DNA of 64,000 bases from Limnohabitans sp. 2KL-1. Its GTDB lineage: Bacteria; Pseudomonadota; Gammaproteobacteria; Burkholderiales; Burkholderiaceae_C. Made by a program: the position numbers and the translations under genes. The stretch is taken from positions 1 to 64,000 of the forward strand of contig NZ_NESL01000009.1 in NCBI RefSeq assembly GCF_003063435.1, written 5' to 3'. Of the stretch, positions 1 through 9,250 are shown piece by piece; position 1 is the stretch's first letter; each line of letters opens with the position of its first letter. Below the pieces are notes generated by a model, which made no database searches, had not been told where the DNA came from, and was given only the letters and a program-made list of their open reading frames with translations.

Positions 1-157
1 ATGGCGTGCCAAGTTAGCTATCGGGGTTGTGGTCCCCAAAAAAGTTTCTCGGCATCTACCCTTGGCTCCTCCACCCTCAAGTTTCTTTCATCATTCGGGG
101 CGTCGCTCTGGATTCATGACAGTTAGCACTCAGAACCGATATGATCAAAGGGTGGGG
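1..157. other. Left-edge sequence without a recognised gene
   Basis: No reading frame here looks coding. The stretch lies just beyond the stop codon of the ppc 3' fragment. It carries a faint, gapped resemblance (shared CATGAC, then ATGAT) to the sequence just past the stop of the intact ppc near 3413-3432, so it may be decayed copy of the ppc 3' flank. The window edge prevents a better reading. Confidence 0.4.
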
Positions 158-309
158 TCAACCCGTGTTGCGCAGCCCCGCCGCAATCCCGTTGATGCTG
201 ATGTGAATCCCGCTCTGCACGCGCTCGTCGGCCAGCCCTGCCCGGTAGCGTCGGATCAGCTCGACTGGCAGTTGGTGCAGGGGGGGCGATGCAGGGGAAG
301 CGGTGACGG
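158..309 (-). pseudogene. Decayed duplicate of the 3' end of ppc
   Basis: Read on the minus strand this matches the last ~50 codons of the ppc gene that ends at 3441, including the terminal residues GLRNTG and the stop codon (TGA at 160-158). A block of 37 bases (177-213) is identical to 3460-3496; the rest is roughly 85-90% identical by eye. Most differences near the stop are synonymous, so the copy was once under protein-level selection or came from a related strain. A one-base insertion in the C-run around 286-293 shifts the frame, and homology stops at about 309. It cannot make a functional enzyme. It has the same orientation as the intact gene and so forms a direct repeat around the AT-rich segment between them. 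Confidence 0.85.
177..213. repeat. 37-bp perfect direct repeat, left copy (ppc 3' end)
   Basis: Identical to 3460-3496 inside the intact ppc. The two copies are 3,283 bp apart in the same orientation and bound the low-GC islet. This is the best candidate for an attachment or recombination core, although no integrase is present. Confidence 0.8.
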
Positions 310-357
310 CAAGCACTCAACAGTTCAGACAACTGCTGTCAGGGCTCACAAAATTAG

Positions 358-777
358 TTAGTTGACAGAATCGGGGACAACGGTCTCTTGGGCATTGGCT
401 TTGGCAAAAGTCAGAATGATCTCTCGGATGATCTTGCGCTGCCCTATCGGGAGCTTTAGAAAAGCATCAAAAGTTTCGCGCTCCAGATAACTCACCCCAT
501 CATCCCATCGCTTCTTGCGCTCTTGAATGGTGTGATGCACGGTCTCACCAAAACGCAAAATTTCAGGCGGAATGTTCAACGCAGTGGCCAAAACCACCAA
601 TTTGTCCTGTTCGGGAATGGCCTCGCCCCTCAACCAGCGCGATGCAGCCTGAAAGCTGACAGATCGTCCCCAATAGTTGGTGTTGAAGACATTCAACAAA
701 ACACCCGGCCGCGGCTCCAAGCCCGCTGCCTGCATGGCATCACGTAATCGCTGACCAAATTCGAGCTTGTTGTCCAT
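358..777 (-). CDS. Small helix-turn-helix (XRE-like) regulator
   Basis: A 139-residue soluble protein. Residues ~5-70 look like a Cro/CI-type helix-turn-helix: FGQRLRDAM, then SFQAASRWLRGEAIPEQ as the recognition region, then KLVVLATALNIP. The C-terminal half has a charged segment (IQERKKRWDD) and a helix ending PIGQRKIIREIILTFAKAN. Proteins of this shape are probable DNA-binding repressors in proteobacterial accessory regions; its target is unknown. The ATG at 777-775 has no strong Shine-Dalgarno sequence. It lies on the opposite strand to the glycosyltransferases in the islet and could control itself through the inverted repeat at 810-836. Family assignment is by eye. Confidence 0.7.
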   Translation of the reverse strand: MDNKLEFGQRLRDAMQAAGLEPRPGVLLNVFNTNYWGRSVSFQAASRWLRGEAIPEQDKLVVLATALNIPPEILRFGETVHHTIQERKKRWDDGVSYLERETFDAFLKLPIGQRKIIREIILTFAKANAQETVVPDSVN

Positions 778-1115
778 GGACGCACTTTGAATTTTGGTTG
801 CAGTTTTTATGAACTTTTTGTTGTATGATTAGTTCACTTGTTGATTTAATTGATCATTCAACTGCTTCAACCATTGAAAGACTGTACGGTCCGTTACAGC
901 AAGCGCGGTCTTCCAAATGAACACCCTGAAAAGGTGATCTGTAACACATCACATGTTCGGTGGGTGGTAAGCGTGCAACCTGAATCCAATCTAGACACAG
1001 ATAAAGCCAGTATCAGCAGGGTGCAGGTCTTGTGATGCAGTTGATTGCGGTCAGGTAGTAAGTGAATTCCGAATAAATAAGATTTTTAATCAATTAATCA
1101 AATCAGACTTTAAAA
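778..1115. other. AT-rich intergenic region, no gene seen
   Basis: About 340 bases separate the regulator from the broken glycosyltransferase. Short frames occur, the longest 61 codons at 850-1035, but none has a convincing start signal or protein-like composition. The sequence is much richer in A and T than the housekeeping genes and probably holds divergent promoters, including the candidate operator at 810-836. Confidence 0.5.
810..836. promoter_or_regulatory. Possible operator of the XRE-like regulator
   Basis: An inverted repeat, TGAACT (810-815) and AGTTCA (831-836) with 15 bases between, lies 33-59 bases upstream of the regulator start, where a promoter is expected. Small XRE regulators often bind such sites in their own promoter. 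That it is an operator is inferred from position alone. Confidence 0.3.
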
Positions 1116-2132
1116 ATGAATTCATCAAAAGCCATCGATCATGATAATGACAATTATAAATATTCGTTCATTTGTTGTGTTGAAGCTGGAAGACTTTAAT
1201 ACCAAACTTGTTTGATGATCAGCACCTTCAGGAAAAATGCAGGTGAGAAATTGAAGAATTCTCCTTTATATGTTGTATCTGGTAGGAGTGGTTCGCGATT
1301 GTCAAATCAAACCATGGAATTTTTCGTGAAAAATAATGTGCAGTATGTTAAGGCACATAAAAATAATCCAAAACCTTGGTTTAATTATTCAAATAAAGTG
1401 GCAGCGGTTAGTTGGGCGCAGGCGAATTTAAAATCGGAATATATAGCTTGGCTGGATTCGGATATTTTGATTGCCGGTGATTTTATTGATGATCTATCAG
1501 GCGATTTTGATTTTGCGGGGCGCTGTGAGACACATGCGCCGGTCGTTGCATATGGAGATGAAAAGTATATTTCATATTGGAAAAGGATATGCGATCTAGC
1601 CCATTGTAGTTTTGATCAGATACCCTGGATGAACATTGAAAATATAGAGTCAAAATTAAAGCTGTATTTTAATTCTGGATTTTTCATTTGGAAGAGGTCA
1701 TCTGTTTTTGCTGAAAAGTACAGGGAGGTTTTTGTTGATTTATTGAATTCAAGATATGCTACATCAGATGGTACTGCATGGTTTGCTGATCAGGTGATCA
1801 TTTCACCGATAGTTATTGCTAATAGATTGAATTGGCGGCATATTTCACTGAGGAATCATCATATGGTATTTTCAGGACATATTGATGGTCAAGATCCTTC
1901 TCCTGACATGAGAAATTCCAATTTAATTCATTATTCAAAATATCTGACGGGGGATTATAAAAGTAGGATGATGGCGAGACTCAAAATTGAATTGCCTGAA
2001 ATATATAATCATGTACTTCATTTTGAAATGAATTTCACTATATCTGATAGTTTATTTAATAAATTAAATCTAATTGCGATTTTAAGGAAATTTCGCCAAA
2101 TGTTATTTATGAAAACTGCGCTGAAGGTTTGA
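1116..2132 (+). pseudogene. Glycosyltransferase-like gene interrupted by an in-frame TAA
   Basis: An ATG at 1116 opens a frame giving SFICCVEAGRL, then TAA at 1197-1199, then in the same frame YQTCLMISTFRKN and 300 further residues to 2132. The joined product reads like one GT-A-fold glycosyltransferase: an N-terminal strand ending VEAGRL, a second strand (LYVVSGRSGS), and a WLDSDIL segment with the Asp-x-Asp metal/nucleotide-sugar signature. From what I recall of such proteins, a Glu is expected where the stop lies, so one GAA to TAA change would explain it. Translation could restart at TTG 1212 or ATG 1215, but that product lacks the first strand of the fold. Base composition is strongly AT-rich, unlike the genome around it, suggesting transfer. 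The donor sugar and acceptor are unknown. Confidence 0.65.
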
Positions 2133-2201
2133 TTTTTAATTAATTAATTAATAAAACAAAATTTGATGAGCGTCGTAAATTTTTTATTTTGAAATTAAGA
2201 T

Positions 2202-3221
2202 ATGCAATCTATTCAGATTATAAATCACAGCCATCTTGATCCAAATTGGTACTGGCTTGAAAATCTCGCGAATCTACCACAATGTGAATGGCACCACTTT
2301 AGTTCATTGAGTCACCGAAATTTGGCCAAAATTCCGTTGGTAGGAACATACAGCACACGTTTACTGGCTGCACACAATGCAGTAAAGATTGCTGAAAAAA
2401 TGTCCAATCCAATGATGGTTTCACATGGACCACGTCCAGGTTATTTTGCTGAACGATTCATTCAACGTAGAAAAAGCAACTCCATTCCTCACCTGATTTT
2501 TTCATTTAATTTCACATCACTTCCAAAAGATAGACAGCGCTTGGCGATGAGTCGAGCTTACAGCACAGTCTCTCGTTTCACTGTTTTTTCAAATATGGAA
2601 AAGCAGTTGTATGCCGATTATTTTGATATTGATCCAGCACGAATAGACATGTTGCACTGGGGGGTTCAACTTGCTGAGAAATCGAAGCTTCCTGCCTCAA
2701 CGATCTCAGGCAGGTATGTTTGCGCCGTTGGAAGTCAGGGCCGAGACTATGCCGTTTTAGCTGAGGCCGCTGAACGTTTACCAACTGTGCCCTTTCATTG
2801 GGTCATTCACCCCGAAAATATCAAAGGACTCAGACTGCCTCCTAACGTGACACTGCATACCAGCGTTCCCTATTTTGTCGCCGCATCAATTGTGGCCCAT
2901 GCGGACATTATGGTTTTACCTCTTGCGCACGGTAAGGTCCCGTGTGGCCATGTGACCGCAGTGATGGCTATGCAACTCGGATGCCCGATAGTTGCGACCG
3001 ATTCTCTCGGCTTACACGACTATTTACAACATGGAAAAACAGCTAACTTGATCGAACCTGCAAATACTAAGGCTCTTGCCGATGGTATTTTGGAATTATG
3101 GGAAAATTCAACACTAGCATCAGAGTTAGGGCAACGTGCTCAAGTCTTTGCACAAAGATATTGCCTGGAAAAAAATACAATAGACTACTTTGAGTCTTTC
3201 ATTCAAAAATCTTTCCAATGA
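2202..3221 (+). CDS. Glycosyltransferase, GT-B fold (family 1/4-like)
   Basis: A 339-residue soluble protein with the layout of a GT-B glycosyltransferase. Residues ~1-160 form a divergent N-terminal half. The C-terminal half starts with a nucleotide-sugar-binding strand (SGRYVCAVGSQGRDY) and ends with the usual donor-site region (DIMVLPLAHGKVPCGHVTA, then MQLGCPIVATDS). It probably adds a sugar to a surface polysaccharide or lipopolysaccharide at the inner face of the membrane; the sugar cannot be named. It follows the interrupted glycosyltransferase by 69 AT-rich bases and may share its transcript. GC is lower than in ppc but higher than in the preceding gene. A perfect terminator hairpin follows at 3232-3266. 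Confidence 0.8.
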   Translation: MQSIQIINHSHLDPNWYWLENLANLPQCEWHHFSSLSHRNLAKIPLVGTYSTRLLAAHNAVKIAEKMSNPMMVSHGPRPGYFAERFIQRRKSNSIPHLIFSFNFTSLPKDRQRLAMSRAYSTVSRFTVFSNMEKQLYADYFDIDPARIDMLHWGVQLAEKSKLPASTISGRYVCAVGSQGRDYAVLAEAAERLPTVPFHWVIHPENIKGLRLPPNVTLHTSVPYFVAASIVAHADIMVLPLAHGKVPCGHVTAVMAMQLGCPIVATDSLGLHDYLQHGKTANLIEPANTKALADGILELWENSTLASELGQRAQVFAQRYCLEKNTIDYFESFIQKSFQ

Positions 3222-3231
3222 GGTTGGTTGG

Positions 3232-3266
3232 AAAAAATAACGAAAGAAGAACGTTCGTTATTTTTT
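3232..3266 (+). terminator. Perfect hairpin terminator after the glycosyltransferase
   Basis: A 13-bp perfect stem (arms 3232-3244 and 3254-3266) with a 9-base loop; the core ATAACGAA pairs with TTCGTTAT. The right arm ends in a T-run and the left arm begins with an A-run, so it can terminate in both directions and would also insulate ppc, which ends at 3441 on the other strand. Confidence 0.85.
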
Positions 3267-3440
3267 TATACTAATTTGATTGACTCAACCCTATGCGAAG
3301 TCGTTCGTCTTCTGATCATTTCAATAAAAAATTCAATCGAATCGTGATCATATGAAGATGAATGATCCGAATGATTAGCGCTTGTTTCACTTGAGCGATA
3401 TGCCGCACGATCATGACCGTCAGACTGTCATGATTCCACT

Positions 3441-6293
3441 TCACCCCGTATTCCTCAATCCCGCCGCAATCCCGTTGATGCTGATGTGAATCCCGCGCTG
3501 CACGCGTTCGTCGGCCAGGCCTGCCCGGTAGCGGCGGATCAGCTCGACTTGCAGGTGGTGCAGCGGATCAATGTACGGGAAGCGGTGGCGGATCGAGCGG
3601 GCGAGAGCCGGGTTGCTTTCCAGGCGGTTTTTCTCACCCGTGATCTGGGCCAGCGCATCGGCAGTGCGGTGCCACTCGGCCTCGATCGCGGCAAAGATCT
3701 TTTTGCGCAGGCGGCTGTCGCTGACCAGCTCTGCGTAGCGCGAGGCCAGGGCCAGGTCGCTCTTGGCCAGCACCATGTCCATGTTGGACAGCAGGGTGCG
3801 GAAAAACGGCCATTGGCGGTACATTTTTTGCAGCAGGGCCAAGGCGGCTTTGCGCTCGGCCGCGTCGGGCTTGTCCAGGTAGGCTGCCACGGCCGAGCCA
3901 AAGCCCAGCCAGCCGGGCAGCGTCAGGCGGCACTGGCCCCAGCTGAAGCCCCAGGGAATGGCGCGCAGGTCTTCGATTTTTTCCAGCGCTTTGCGCGAGG
4001 CGGGGCGCGAGCCGATGTTCAGCTGGGCCAGTTCTTTGAGCGGCGTGGCACCAAAAAAGTAGTCGGTGAAGCCGGGGGTCTCGTACACGAGGGCGCGGTA
4101 GGCGTCCATGCTGGCTTCGGACAGTTCGGCTGCCGCGTCCAGAAAGGCCCGGCTGGCGGGCTTGGTGGGTTGCAGCAGCGTGGCTTCGAGCGTGGCGGCG
4201 ACCAGGGTTTCCAGGTTGCGGCGGCCGATTTCGGGGTTGGCGAATTTGGCACCGATGACTTCGCCTTGTTCGGTCAGGCGGATTTGCCCGCGCACAGTGC
4301 CAGGTGGCTGGGCCAGGATGGCTTGGTAGCTCGGGCCACCGCCCCGGCCCACGGTGCCGCCCCGGCCGTGGAACATGCGCAAGGTGATGCCGTGGCTGCC
4401 TTGGAGTTTGTCAAACAGTTCCACCAAAGCGATTTCGGCGCGGTACAGCTCCCAGTTGCTGGTGAAGATGCCGCCGTCCTTGTTGCTGTCGGAGTAGCCC
4501 AGCATGATGTCTTGCTCGGCTCCCGAGCGCTGGATCAGCGCAGCCACACCGGGCAGGGCATAAAAGTCGCGCATGATGGGTGCGGCGTTGCGCAGGTCTT
4601 CGATGGTCTCGAACAGCGGCACCACGATCAGGTCGTTGTGGGCTTCGCCGTCCAGTGTGCCGCGCAGCAGTCCCACTTCCTTTTGCAACAGCAGCACTTC
4701 CAGCAAGTCGCTCACGGTTTCGGTGTGGCTGATGATGTAGTGGCGAATGGCTTGTCGGCCAAAGCTGGCCAGCATCCTGCGGGCGGTCTCGAAGATCGCC
4801 AGTTCCGACACCGCATGTTCGCTGTAGGCTGCGCCGGGCACGCGCAGAGGGCGCGCATCGTTGAGCAGGCCAATCAGCAGGGCTTGTTTGGCGTGTTCGT
4901 CGAGCTGGCTGTAGTTCTTTTCCACGCGGGCGGTGGTCAGCAGTTCGGCCACCACTTCTTCGTGCTTGTCCGAACTTTGGCGCAGGTCCACCGTGGCCAG
5001 GTGAAAGCCAAACACCTCGACGGCACGGATCAGCGGGTGCAGGCGCTGCGCGGCCACGGCTTCGGCGTGGTGGCTGCACAGCGAGGCTTCGATGATGCGC
5101 AGGTCGGCCAAAAATGCTTCGGCATGGGCATAGGGGTTTTGCGGGGCCACGGCGTGGCGGGCGGCTTCACCGCCCGTCAAATGGGTGAGTGTGGCGGCCA
5201 GGCGGGCGTAAATGCCCGTCAGCGCCCGGCGGTACGGCTCGTCCTGGCGGTGTTCGTTGGTGTCGGGCGATTGCGCGGCCAGGGCCTGCATGTCGGGGCC
5301 AAAGGGCACCAGCATGGCCGACAGCGACAGCTCGCTGCCCAGGTAATGCACTTCGGTCAGGTAGTGGCGCAGGGCCACGTCGCTTTGGCGGGTCAGGGCG
5401 TGTTCCAGCGTTTGCGCGGTCACATTGGGGTTGCCGTCGCGGTCGCCGCCAATCCACTGGCCCATGCGCAAGAAGCTGGCAATCGGCTGGCCGGGTAGAG
5501 CCTCTTCCAGCTCGGCATAGAGCTTGGGGATTTCGCGCAAAAAAGTGGCCTCGTAATAGCTCAGCGCGTTTTCGATCTCGTCGGCCACCGTGAGCTTGGT
5601 GAAGCGCAGCAGGCGGGTTTGCCACAGCTGCATCACGCGGGCGCGCATTTGTTGCTCGTTGGCGGCCAGCTCTTTGGGGCTCAATGCGTCCTTAGCGGCA
5701 TTGACGGCGGCAGCGCGGGCCTTGATGGCGTCGCGCTCGGTCAGCAGGTGGGCGATGTCGCGCTCGGCGTCCAGAATGCTTTTGCGCTGCACTTCGGTCG
5801 GGTGGGCGGTGAGCACGGGCGATACGTAACTCGTGGCCAGCATGTCCGAGATGCTTTTGGGCGTGATGCCCGCCCAGCGCAGGCGCTGCAGCGCCACATC
5901 GATGCTGCCCTCTTGCGTGTGGCCAGCGCGCTCGTGGATGGCGCGGCGGCGGATGTGGTGGCGGTCTTCGGCCAGGTTGGCCAGATGCGAGAAATAGGTG
6001 AAGGCGCGGATCACGCTCACGGCGCGGTCGCCTGGCAGGCCTTTGAGCAGCTTTTTCAGGGCCTTGTCGGCCTCGTGGTCGGCGTCGCGCCGAAAGGCCA
6101 CCGACAGCTTGCGGATTTGCTCAACCAGCTCGAAGGCTTCGGGGCCTTCCTGCACCCGGATCACATCGCCCAGAATGCGGCCCAGCAAGCGGATGTCTTC
6201 CACCAAAGGGCGTTCGCTGTCGCGCTTTGCGTTTCGAAGCGAGTTCTGCTGGGCCTTGGGGGAGGTGTTGGATGCTGGAGAGGCCTGTTTCAT
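3441..6293 (-). CDS. ppc: Phosphoenolpyruvate carboxylase
   Basis: A 950-residue enzyme that carboxylates phosphoenolpyruvate to oxaloacetate, refilling the TCA cycle. Visible signatures are the catalytic-His block [12 protein letters not shown] (His ~164), [10 protein letters not shown] and [14 protein letters not shown] in the middle to C-terminal half, and the conserved C-terminal end GLRNTG. Length is slightly above the ~880-930 usual for the family because of a ~30-residue polar N-terminal extension. The start is ATG at 6293-6291; the ribosome site is weak. It diverges from hemC across ~110 bases. Its last ~150 bases are duplicated at 158-309, so this 3' end appears to be where an islet was inserted. 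Confidence 0.97.
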   Translation of the reverse strand: MKQASPASNTSPKAQQNSLRNAKRDSERPLVEDIRLLGRILGDVIRVQEGPEAFELVEQIRKLSVAFRRDADHEADKALKKLLKGLPGDRAVSVIRAFTYFSHLANLAEDRHHIRRRAIHERAGHTQEGSIDVALQRLRWAGITPKSISDMLATSYVSPVLTAHPTEVQRKSILDAERDIAHLLTERDAIKARAAAVNAAKDALSPKELAANEQQMRARVMQLWQTRLLRFTKLTVADEIENALSYYEATFLREIPKLYAELEEALPGQPIASFLRMGQWIGGDRDGNPNVTAQTLEHALTRQSDVALRHYLTEVHYLGSELSLSAMLVPFGPDMQALAAQSPDTNEHRQDEPYRRALTGIYARLAATLTHLTGGEAARHAVAPQNPYAHAEAFLADLRIIEASLCSHHAEAVAAQRLHPLIRAVEVFGFHLATVDLRQSSDKHEEVVAELLTTARVEKNYSQLDEHAKQALLIGLLNDARPLRVPGAAYSEHAVSELAIFETARRMLASFGRQAIRHYIISHTETVSDLLEVLLLQKEVGLLRGTLDGEAHNDLIVVPLFETIEDLRNAAPIMRDFYALPGVAALIQRSGAEQDIMLGYSDSNKDGGIFTSNWELYRAEIALVELFDKLQGSHGITLRMFHGRGGTVGRGGGPSYQAILAQPPGTVRGQIRLTEQGEVIGAKFANPEIGRRNLETLVAATLEATLLQPTKPASRAFLDAAAELSEASMDAYRALVYETPGFTDYFFGATPLKELAQLNIGSRPASRKALEKIEDLRAIPWGFSWGQCRLTLPGWLGFGSAVAAYLDKPDAAERKAALALLQKMYRQWPFFRTLLSNMDMVLAKSDLALASRYAELVSDSRLRKKIFAAIEAEWHRTADALAQITGEKNRLESNPALARSIRHRFPYIDPLHHLQVELIRRYRAGLADERVQRGIHISINGIAAGLRNTG
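3460..3496. repeat. 37-bp perfect direct repeat, right copy (inside ppc)
   Basis: Second copy of the block at 177-213. It encodes part of the invariant C-terminal end of phosphoenolpyruvate carboxylase, so the intact gene keeps a full coding 3' end at this boundary. Confidence 0.8.
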
Positions 6294-6404
6294 CGAAAGC
6301 TTTGCGCTGAAGGTGGGGGTGTTGTGTTGCGGGGTGTGTCAATCTCCCTTGACGTCATGCTAGCATCGCTTGGAGAGACAAAATTACCAATTGATTTCAT
6401 TTTG

Positions 6405-7352
6405 ATGGGATCAAAAATTTTCAGAAAGCCCGCCGTGACCGAGACCACCCAGCCCACCATCGTCATTGCCACCCGAGAAAGCCGTTTGGCTTTGTGGCAG
6501 GCCGAACACGTCAAGTCTTTGCTCGAAGCCCGTGGTTGTCAGGTCAGGCTGTTGGGCATGACCACCCAAGGCGACCAGATTCTGGACCGCAGCCTGTCCA
6601 AGGTGGGCGGCAAGGGTCTGTTTGTCAAAGAACTCGAAGTGGCGCTGCAGGAGGGCCATGCCGACATCGCGGTGCATTCGCTCAAGGATGTGCCCATGGA
6701 CATGCCCGAGGGTTTTGAGCTGGCTTGCGTGATGGAGCGCGAAGACCCGCGTGATGCATGGGTGTCATCGCAATACGCCCGCCTGGAGGATTTGCCGCAG
6801 GGCGCGGTGGTGGGCACGTCGAGCCTGCGCCGCACGGTGTTGCTGCGCGCCTTGCGCCCCGATTTGAAGATCGAGCCCCTGCGCGGCAACCTGGACACCC
6901 GCCTGCGCAAACTCGACGAAGGCCAGTACGCGGGCATTGTGCTGGCGGCTGCGGGTCTCAAGCGCTTGGGCCTGTCCGAGCGGATTCGCCACATTTTTGA
7001 AACCGACCAGATGCTGCCGGCCGCAGGGCAGGGTGCTTTGGGCATCGAAATCCGCAGCGACCGGGCCGATTTGCGTGCCTTGTTGGCCCCGTTGGCCGAT
7101 GCGCCGTCGTGGCGGCGTGTGGCGGCCGAACGCGCGGTGAGCCGTGCCATGGGCGGCAGCTGCTCCATGCCTTTGGCCGCGCACGCCACCATCGAGGGTG
7201 GTGTGCTCAAACTGCAAGCGGCTTGGGGCGACCCGGAAGGCGCGACCACTTTGGTCACCGCCGATGCGCAGGCCAGCACCGATGGCTTGCAGGCCGCAGA
7301 AGCACTGGGCCTGAGTGTGGCGCAGGCTTTGCGCGACGGCGGAGCGCATTGA
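6405..7352 (+). CDS. hemC: Hydroxymethylbilane synthase (porphobilinogen deaminase)
   Basis: Polymerises four porphobilinogen units into hydroxymethylbilane in tetrapyrrole synthesis. The family core starts [14 protein letters not shown]. Other marks are HSLKDVP with the catalytic Asp (~95), [29 protein letters not shown], and GGSCSMP with the Cys (~253) that holds the dipyrromethane cofactor. Starting at ATG 6405 gives 315 residues. GTG 6435 would give a length closer to most homologues and is equally possible; neither has a strong ribosome site. hemD follows after 14 bases, forming a hemC-hemD-hemX-hemY series. Confidence 0.95.
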   Translation: MGSKIFRKPAVTETTQPTIVIATRESRLALWQAEHVKSLLEARGCQVRLLGMTTQGDQILDRSLSKVGGKGLFVKELEVALQEGHADIAVHSLKDVPMDMPEGFELACVMEREDPRDAWVSSQYARLEDLPQGAVVGTSSLRRTVLLRALRPDLKIEPLRGNLDTRLRKLDEGQYAGIVLAAAGLKRLGLSERIRHIFETDQMLPAAGQGALGIEIRSDRADLRALLAPLADAPSWRRVAAERAVSRAMGGSCSMPLAAHATIEGGVLKLQAAWGDPEGATTLVTADAQASTDGLQAAEALGLSVAQALRDGGAH

Positions 7353-7366
7353 GGCCTGGCGCTGAC

Positions 7367-8191
7367 ATGGCGCTGTCGACTTCCATTTCCTCTGCCGCAA
7401 TCCCTTTGCGGGTGATCGTCACCCGTCCCGAGCGCGAGGCCCGGCCTTGGGCAGACGCCTTGCAGGCGAGGGGTGTGCCTTGCGAGACCTTGCCCTTGAT
7501 CGAGATTGCCGCCTTGCCCGAGCCTTCGGCACTGAAGTCGGCCTGGCAGGCGGTGACTGGCCATTTGGCGGTGATGTTTGTCAGTGCCAATGCGGTGCGT
7601 TTTTTCATGGCGGCCCGGCCGGCGGGCATGCCGATTCAAAGCTGCCGCGCCTGGTCGACTGGCCCCGGCACCCGGGCCGCTTTGCTGGCGCAGGGCTGGC
7701 CAGAAGAACTGATCGACTCCCCCCCCGAGAGTGCCGAGCAGTTCGATTCGGAGGCCTTGTGGGCCTTGGTGGCGCAGCGGGTGCAGGTGGCGGTGGACGC
7801 TTGTCCGTCCAGGCTTTCGGTGCTGATTGTGCGTGGGGCCGATGCCCGGGGGCAGCTGGCCGGGCGCGATTGGCTGGCGCAGCAGCTGGAAAGCGCAGGC
7901 CTGCAGGTGCTGCAGACCGTGGCTTATGTGCGCCAGGCCCCCGTGCTGACGGCTGCACAGCAAGGCCGTGCACTCCAAGCCATGCGCGATGGCAGCTGGT
8001 GGTTGTTCAGCAGTTCCGAGGCGGCGCAGCACCTGCTGCAGGCTTGTCCGGACCTGGCTGTAGGGCAAGCACGGGCACTGGCCACGCACCCGCGCATTGC
8101 ACAGCGGTTGCAGCAGTCAGGCTGGGGGCGGGTGGACTTGGTGCCGTCAGGCTTGGATGCCCAGGCCCTGTCGATAAAATCCACCGCATGA
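7367..8191 (+). CDS. hemD: Uroporphyrinogen-III synthase
   Basis: Closes and inverts ring D of hydroxymethylbilane to give uroporphyrinogen III. The 274-residue protein has the two-lobed HemD pattern: LRVIVTRPEREA near the start, a VMFVSANAVRFF strand in the first lobe, and a SWWLFSSSEAAQHLL strand in the second. Sequence conservation in this family is low, so the call also rests on its place right after hemC and its 4-base overlap (ATGA) with the next gene. Confidence 0.9.
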   Translation: MALSTSISSAAIPLRVIVTRPEREARPWADALQARGVPCETLPLIEIAALPEPSALKSAWQAVTGHLAVMFVSANAVRFFMAARPAGMPIQSCRAWSTGPGTRAALLAQGWPEELIDSPPESAEQFDSEALWALVAQRVQVAVDACPSRLSVLIVRGADARGQLAGRDWLAQQLESAGLQVLQTVAYVRQAPVLTAAQQGRALQAMRDGSWWLFSSSEAAQHLLQACPDLAVGQARALATHPRIAQRLQQSGWGRVDLVPSGLDAQALSIKSTA

Positions 8192-9243
8192 CACTTTCTT
8201 CAGAAGCCGCTTCCGACGCTTTGCCAACGCCCCCTCCGGTCCTGGCCGGGCAGCCCGAGCCAAGGGCCCGGCTTGTTTTGTCTTTGGTGGCGGTGGTGGC
8301 CGTGATCGCCTTGGGGGTGTCTGTGTTGCTGTGGCAAAAGCTCTCGCGCATCCAGGAGCAACTGGCGCGACAAAGTGCCGACACCGGGCAACAGGCGTTG
8401 GAGGCCAAAACCTGGGCCAAGCAGTCGCAGGAACTTGTGCAAGACAGTGCAGCCCGGGTCACGCTCATGGAGGCGCGTTGGGCCGAGGTGGCGTTGCAGC
8501 GCACCCAGCTGGAAGAGCTGATGCAAAGCCTGTCGCGCTCACGCGATGAGAATTTGGTGGTGGACATCGAGTCGGCCTTGCGCATGGCTCAGCAGCAGGC
8601 GCAGCTCACGGGCAGTACCGAACCCATGGTGGCCGCGCTCAAATCGGCCCAGAAACGGGTCCAGCGGGCTGCCCAGCCTCGTTTGGCCCCGGTGTTGCGT
8701 GCCCTGGAGAAAGATCTGGAGCGACTGGGGGGCACTGAAGTGGTGGATTTGCCGGGTTTGCTGATCAAGTTGGACGAGGGCGTGGCCTTGGTCGACGGTC
8801 TGGCGCTGGCCAATGAGGATTTGCCTTCCCCAAGCAGGTCCCGCAGTCAAGCCCAAGCTGCCGCGAACCAGCCGGCACCCGCGTGGTGGGTGTCGGGCTT
8901 GACCCAGTTGGGCGATCAAATCAAGGGCTTGGTGCGCGTGAGCCGCATTGATTCGCCAGAAGCGGCTTTGTTGTCACCGGAACAGAGTTTTTTTGTGCGT
9001 GAAAACCTCAAACTGAAACTGCTCAATGCGCGTCTGGGTTTGCTGGCACGCCAGAAAGATGCGGCCCGTGCCGATCTGAACTCAGCCGCCGTGATGGTGC
9101 GCCGCTATGCCGATGTCTCATCGCGCAAGACGGTGCAATTGCTGCAATTGCTGGAGCAAGCGGCAGGACAGATGCGGGCGGTGGAAATGCCCCGATTGGA
9201 TGCGTCCCTGACAGCGCTTGGCACCGCTGCGGCAGGAAGGTAG
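8188..9243 (+). CDS. hemX: HemX-like membrane-anchored protein
   Basis: A 351-residue protein with a short Pro-rich N-terminus, one membrane helix at about residues 29-50 (LVLSLVAVVAVIALGVSVLL), a heptad-rich coiled-coil stretch to ~120, and a large helical, presumably periplasmic, domain. This is the layout of the proteobacterial HemX family. The name comes from the operon with hemCD; a direct catalytic role in haem synthesis is not established for this family. It overlaps the end of hemD by four bases and is followed by a HemY-type protein. Confidence 0.85.
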   Translation: MTLSSEAASDALPTPPPVLAGQPEPRARLVLSLVAVVAVIALGVSVLLWQKLSRIQEQLARQSADTGQQALEAKTWAKQSQELVQDSAARVTLMEARWAEVALQRTQLEELMQSLSRSRDENLVVDIESALRMAQQQAQLTGSTEPMVAALKSAQKRVQRAAQPRLAPVLRALEKDLERLGGTEVVDLPGLLIKLDEGVALVDGLALANEDLPSPSRSRSQAQAAANQPAPAWWVSGLTQLGDQIKGLVRVSRIDSPEAALLSPEQSFFVRENLKLKLLNARLGLLARQKDAARADLNSAAVMVRRYADVSSRKTVQLLQLLEQAAGQMRAVEMPRLDASLTALGTAAAGR

Positions 9244-9250
9244 GTACACC

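Noticed and set aside
850..1035. A 61-codon frame in the islet spacer
   Set aside because: No ribosome site and no protein-like pattern; it lies in AT-rich DNA where such frames arise by chance.
1215..2132. Treating the first glycosyltransferase as an intact gene starting at ATG 1215
   Set aside because: The same frame continues upstream to ATG 1116 with clear family-like residues; the shorter product would lack the first strand of the fold.
3486..5498. A 670-codon open frame on the plus strand opposite ppc
   Set aside because: It is the mirror of a strongly GC-biased ppc; its composition is unlike real proteins and ppc is unmistakable on the other strand. The same applies to long frames opposite rne, hemY, lepA, lysS, gltA and acnB.
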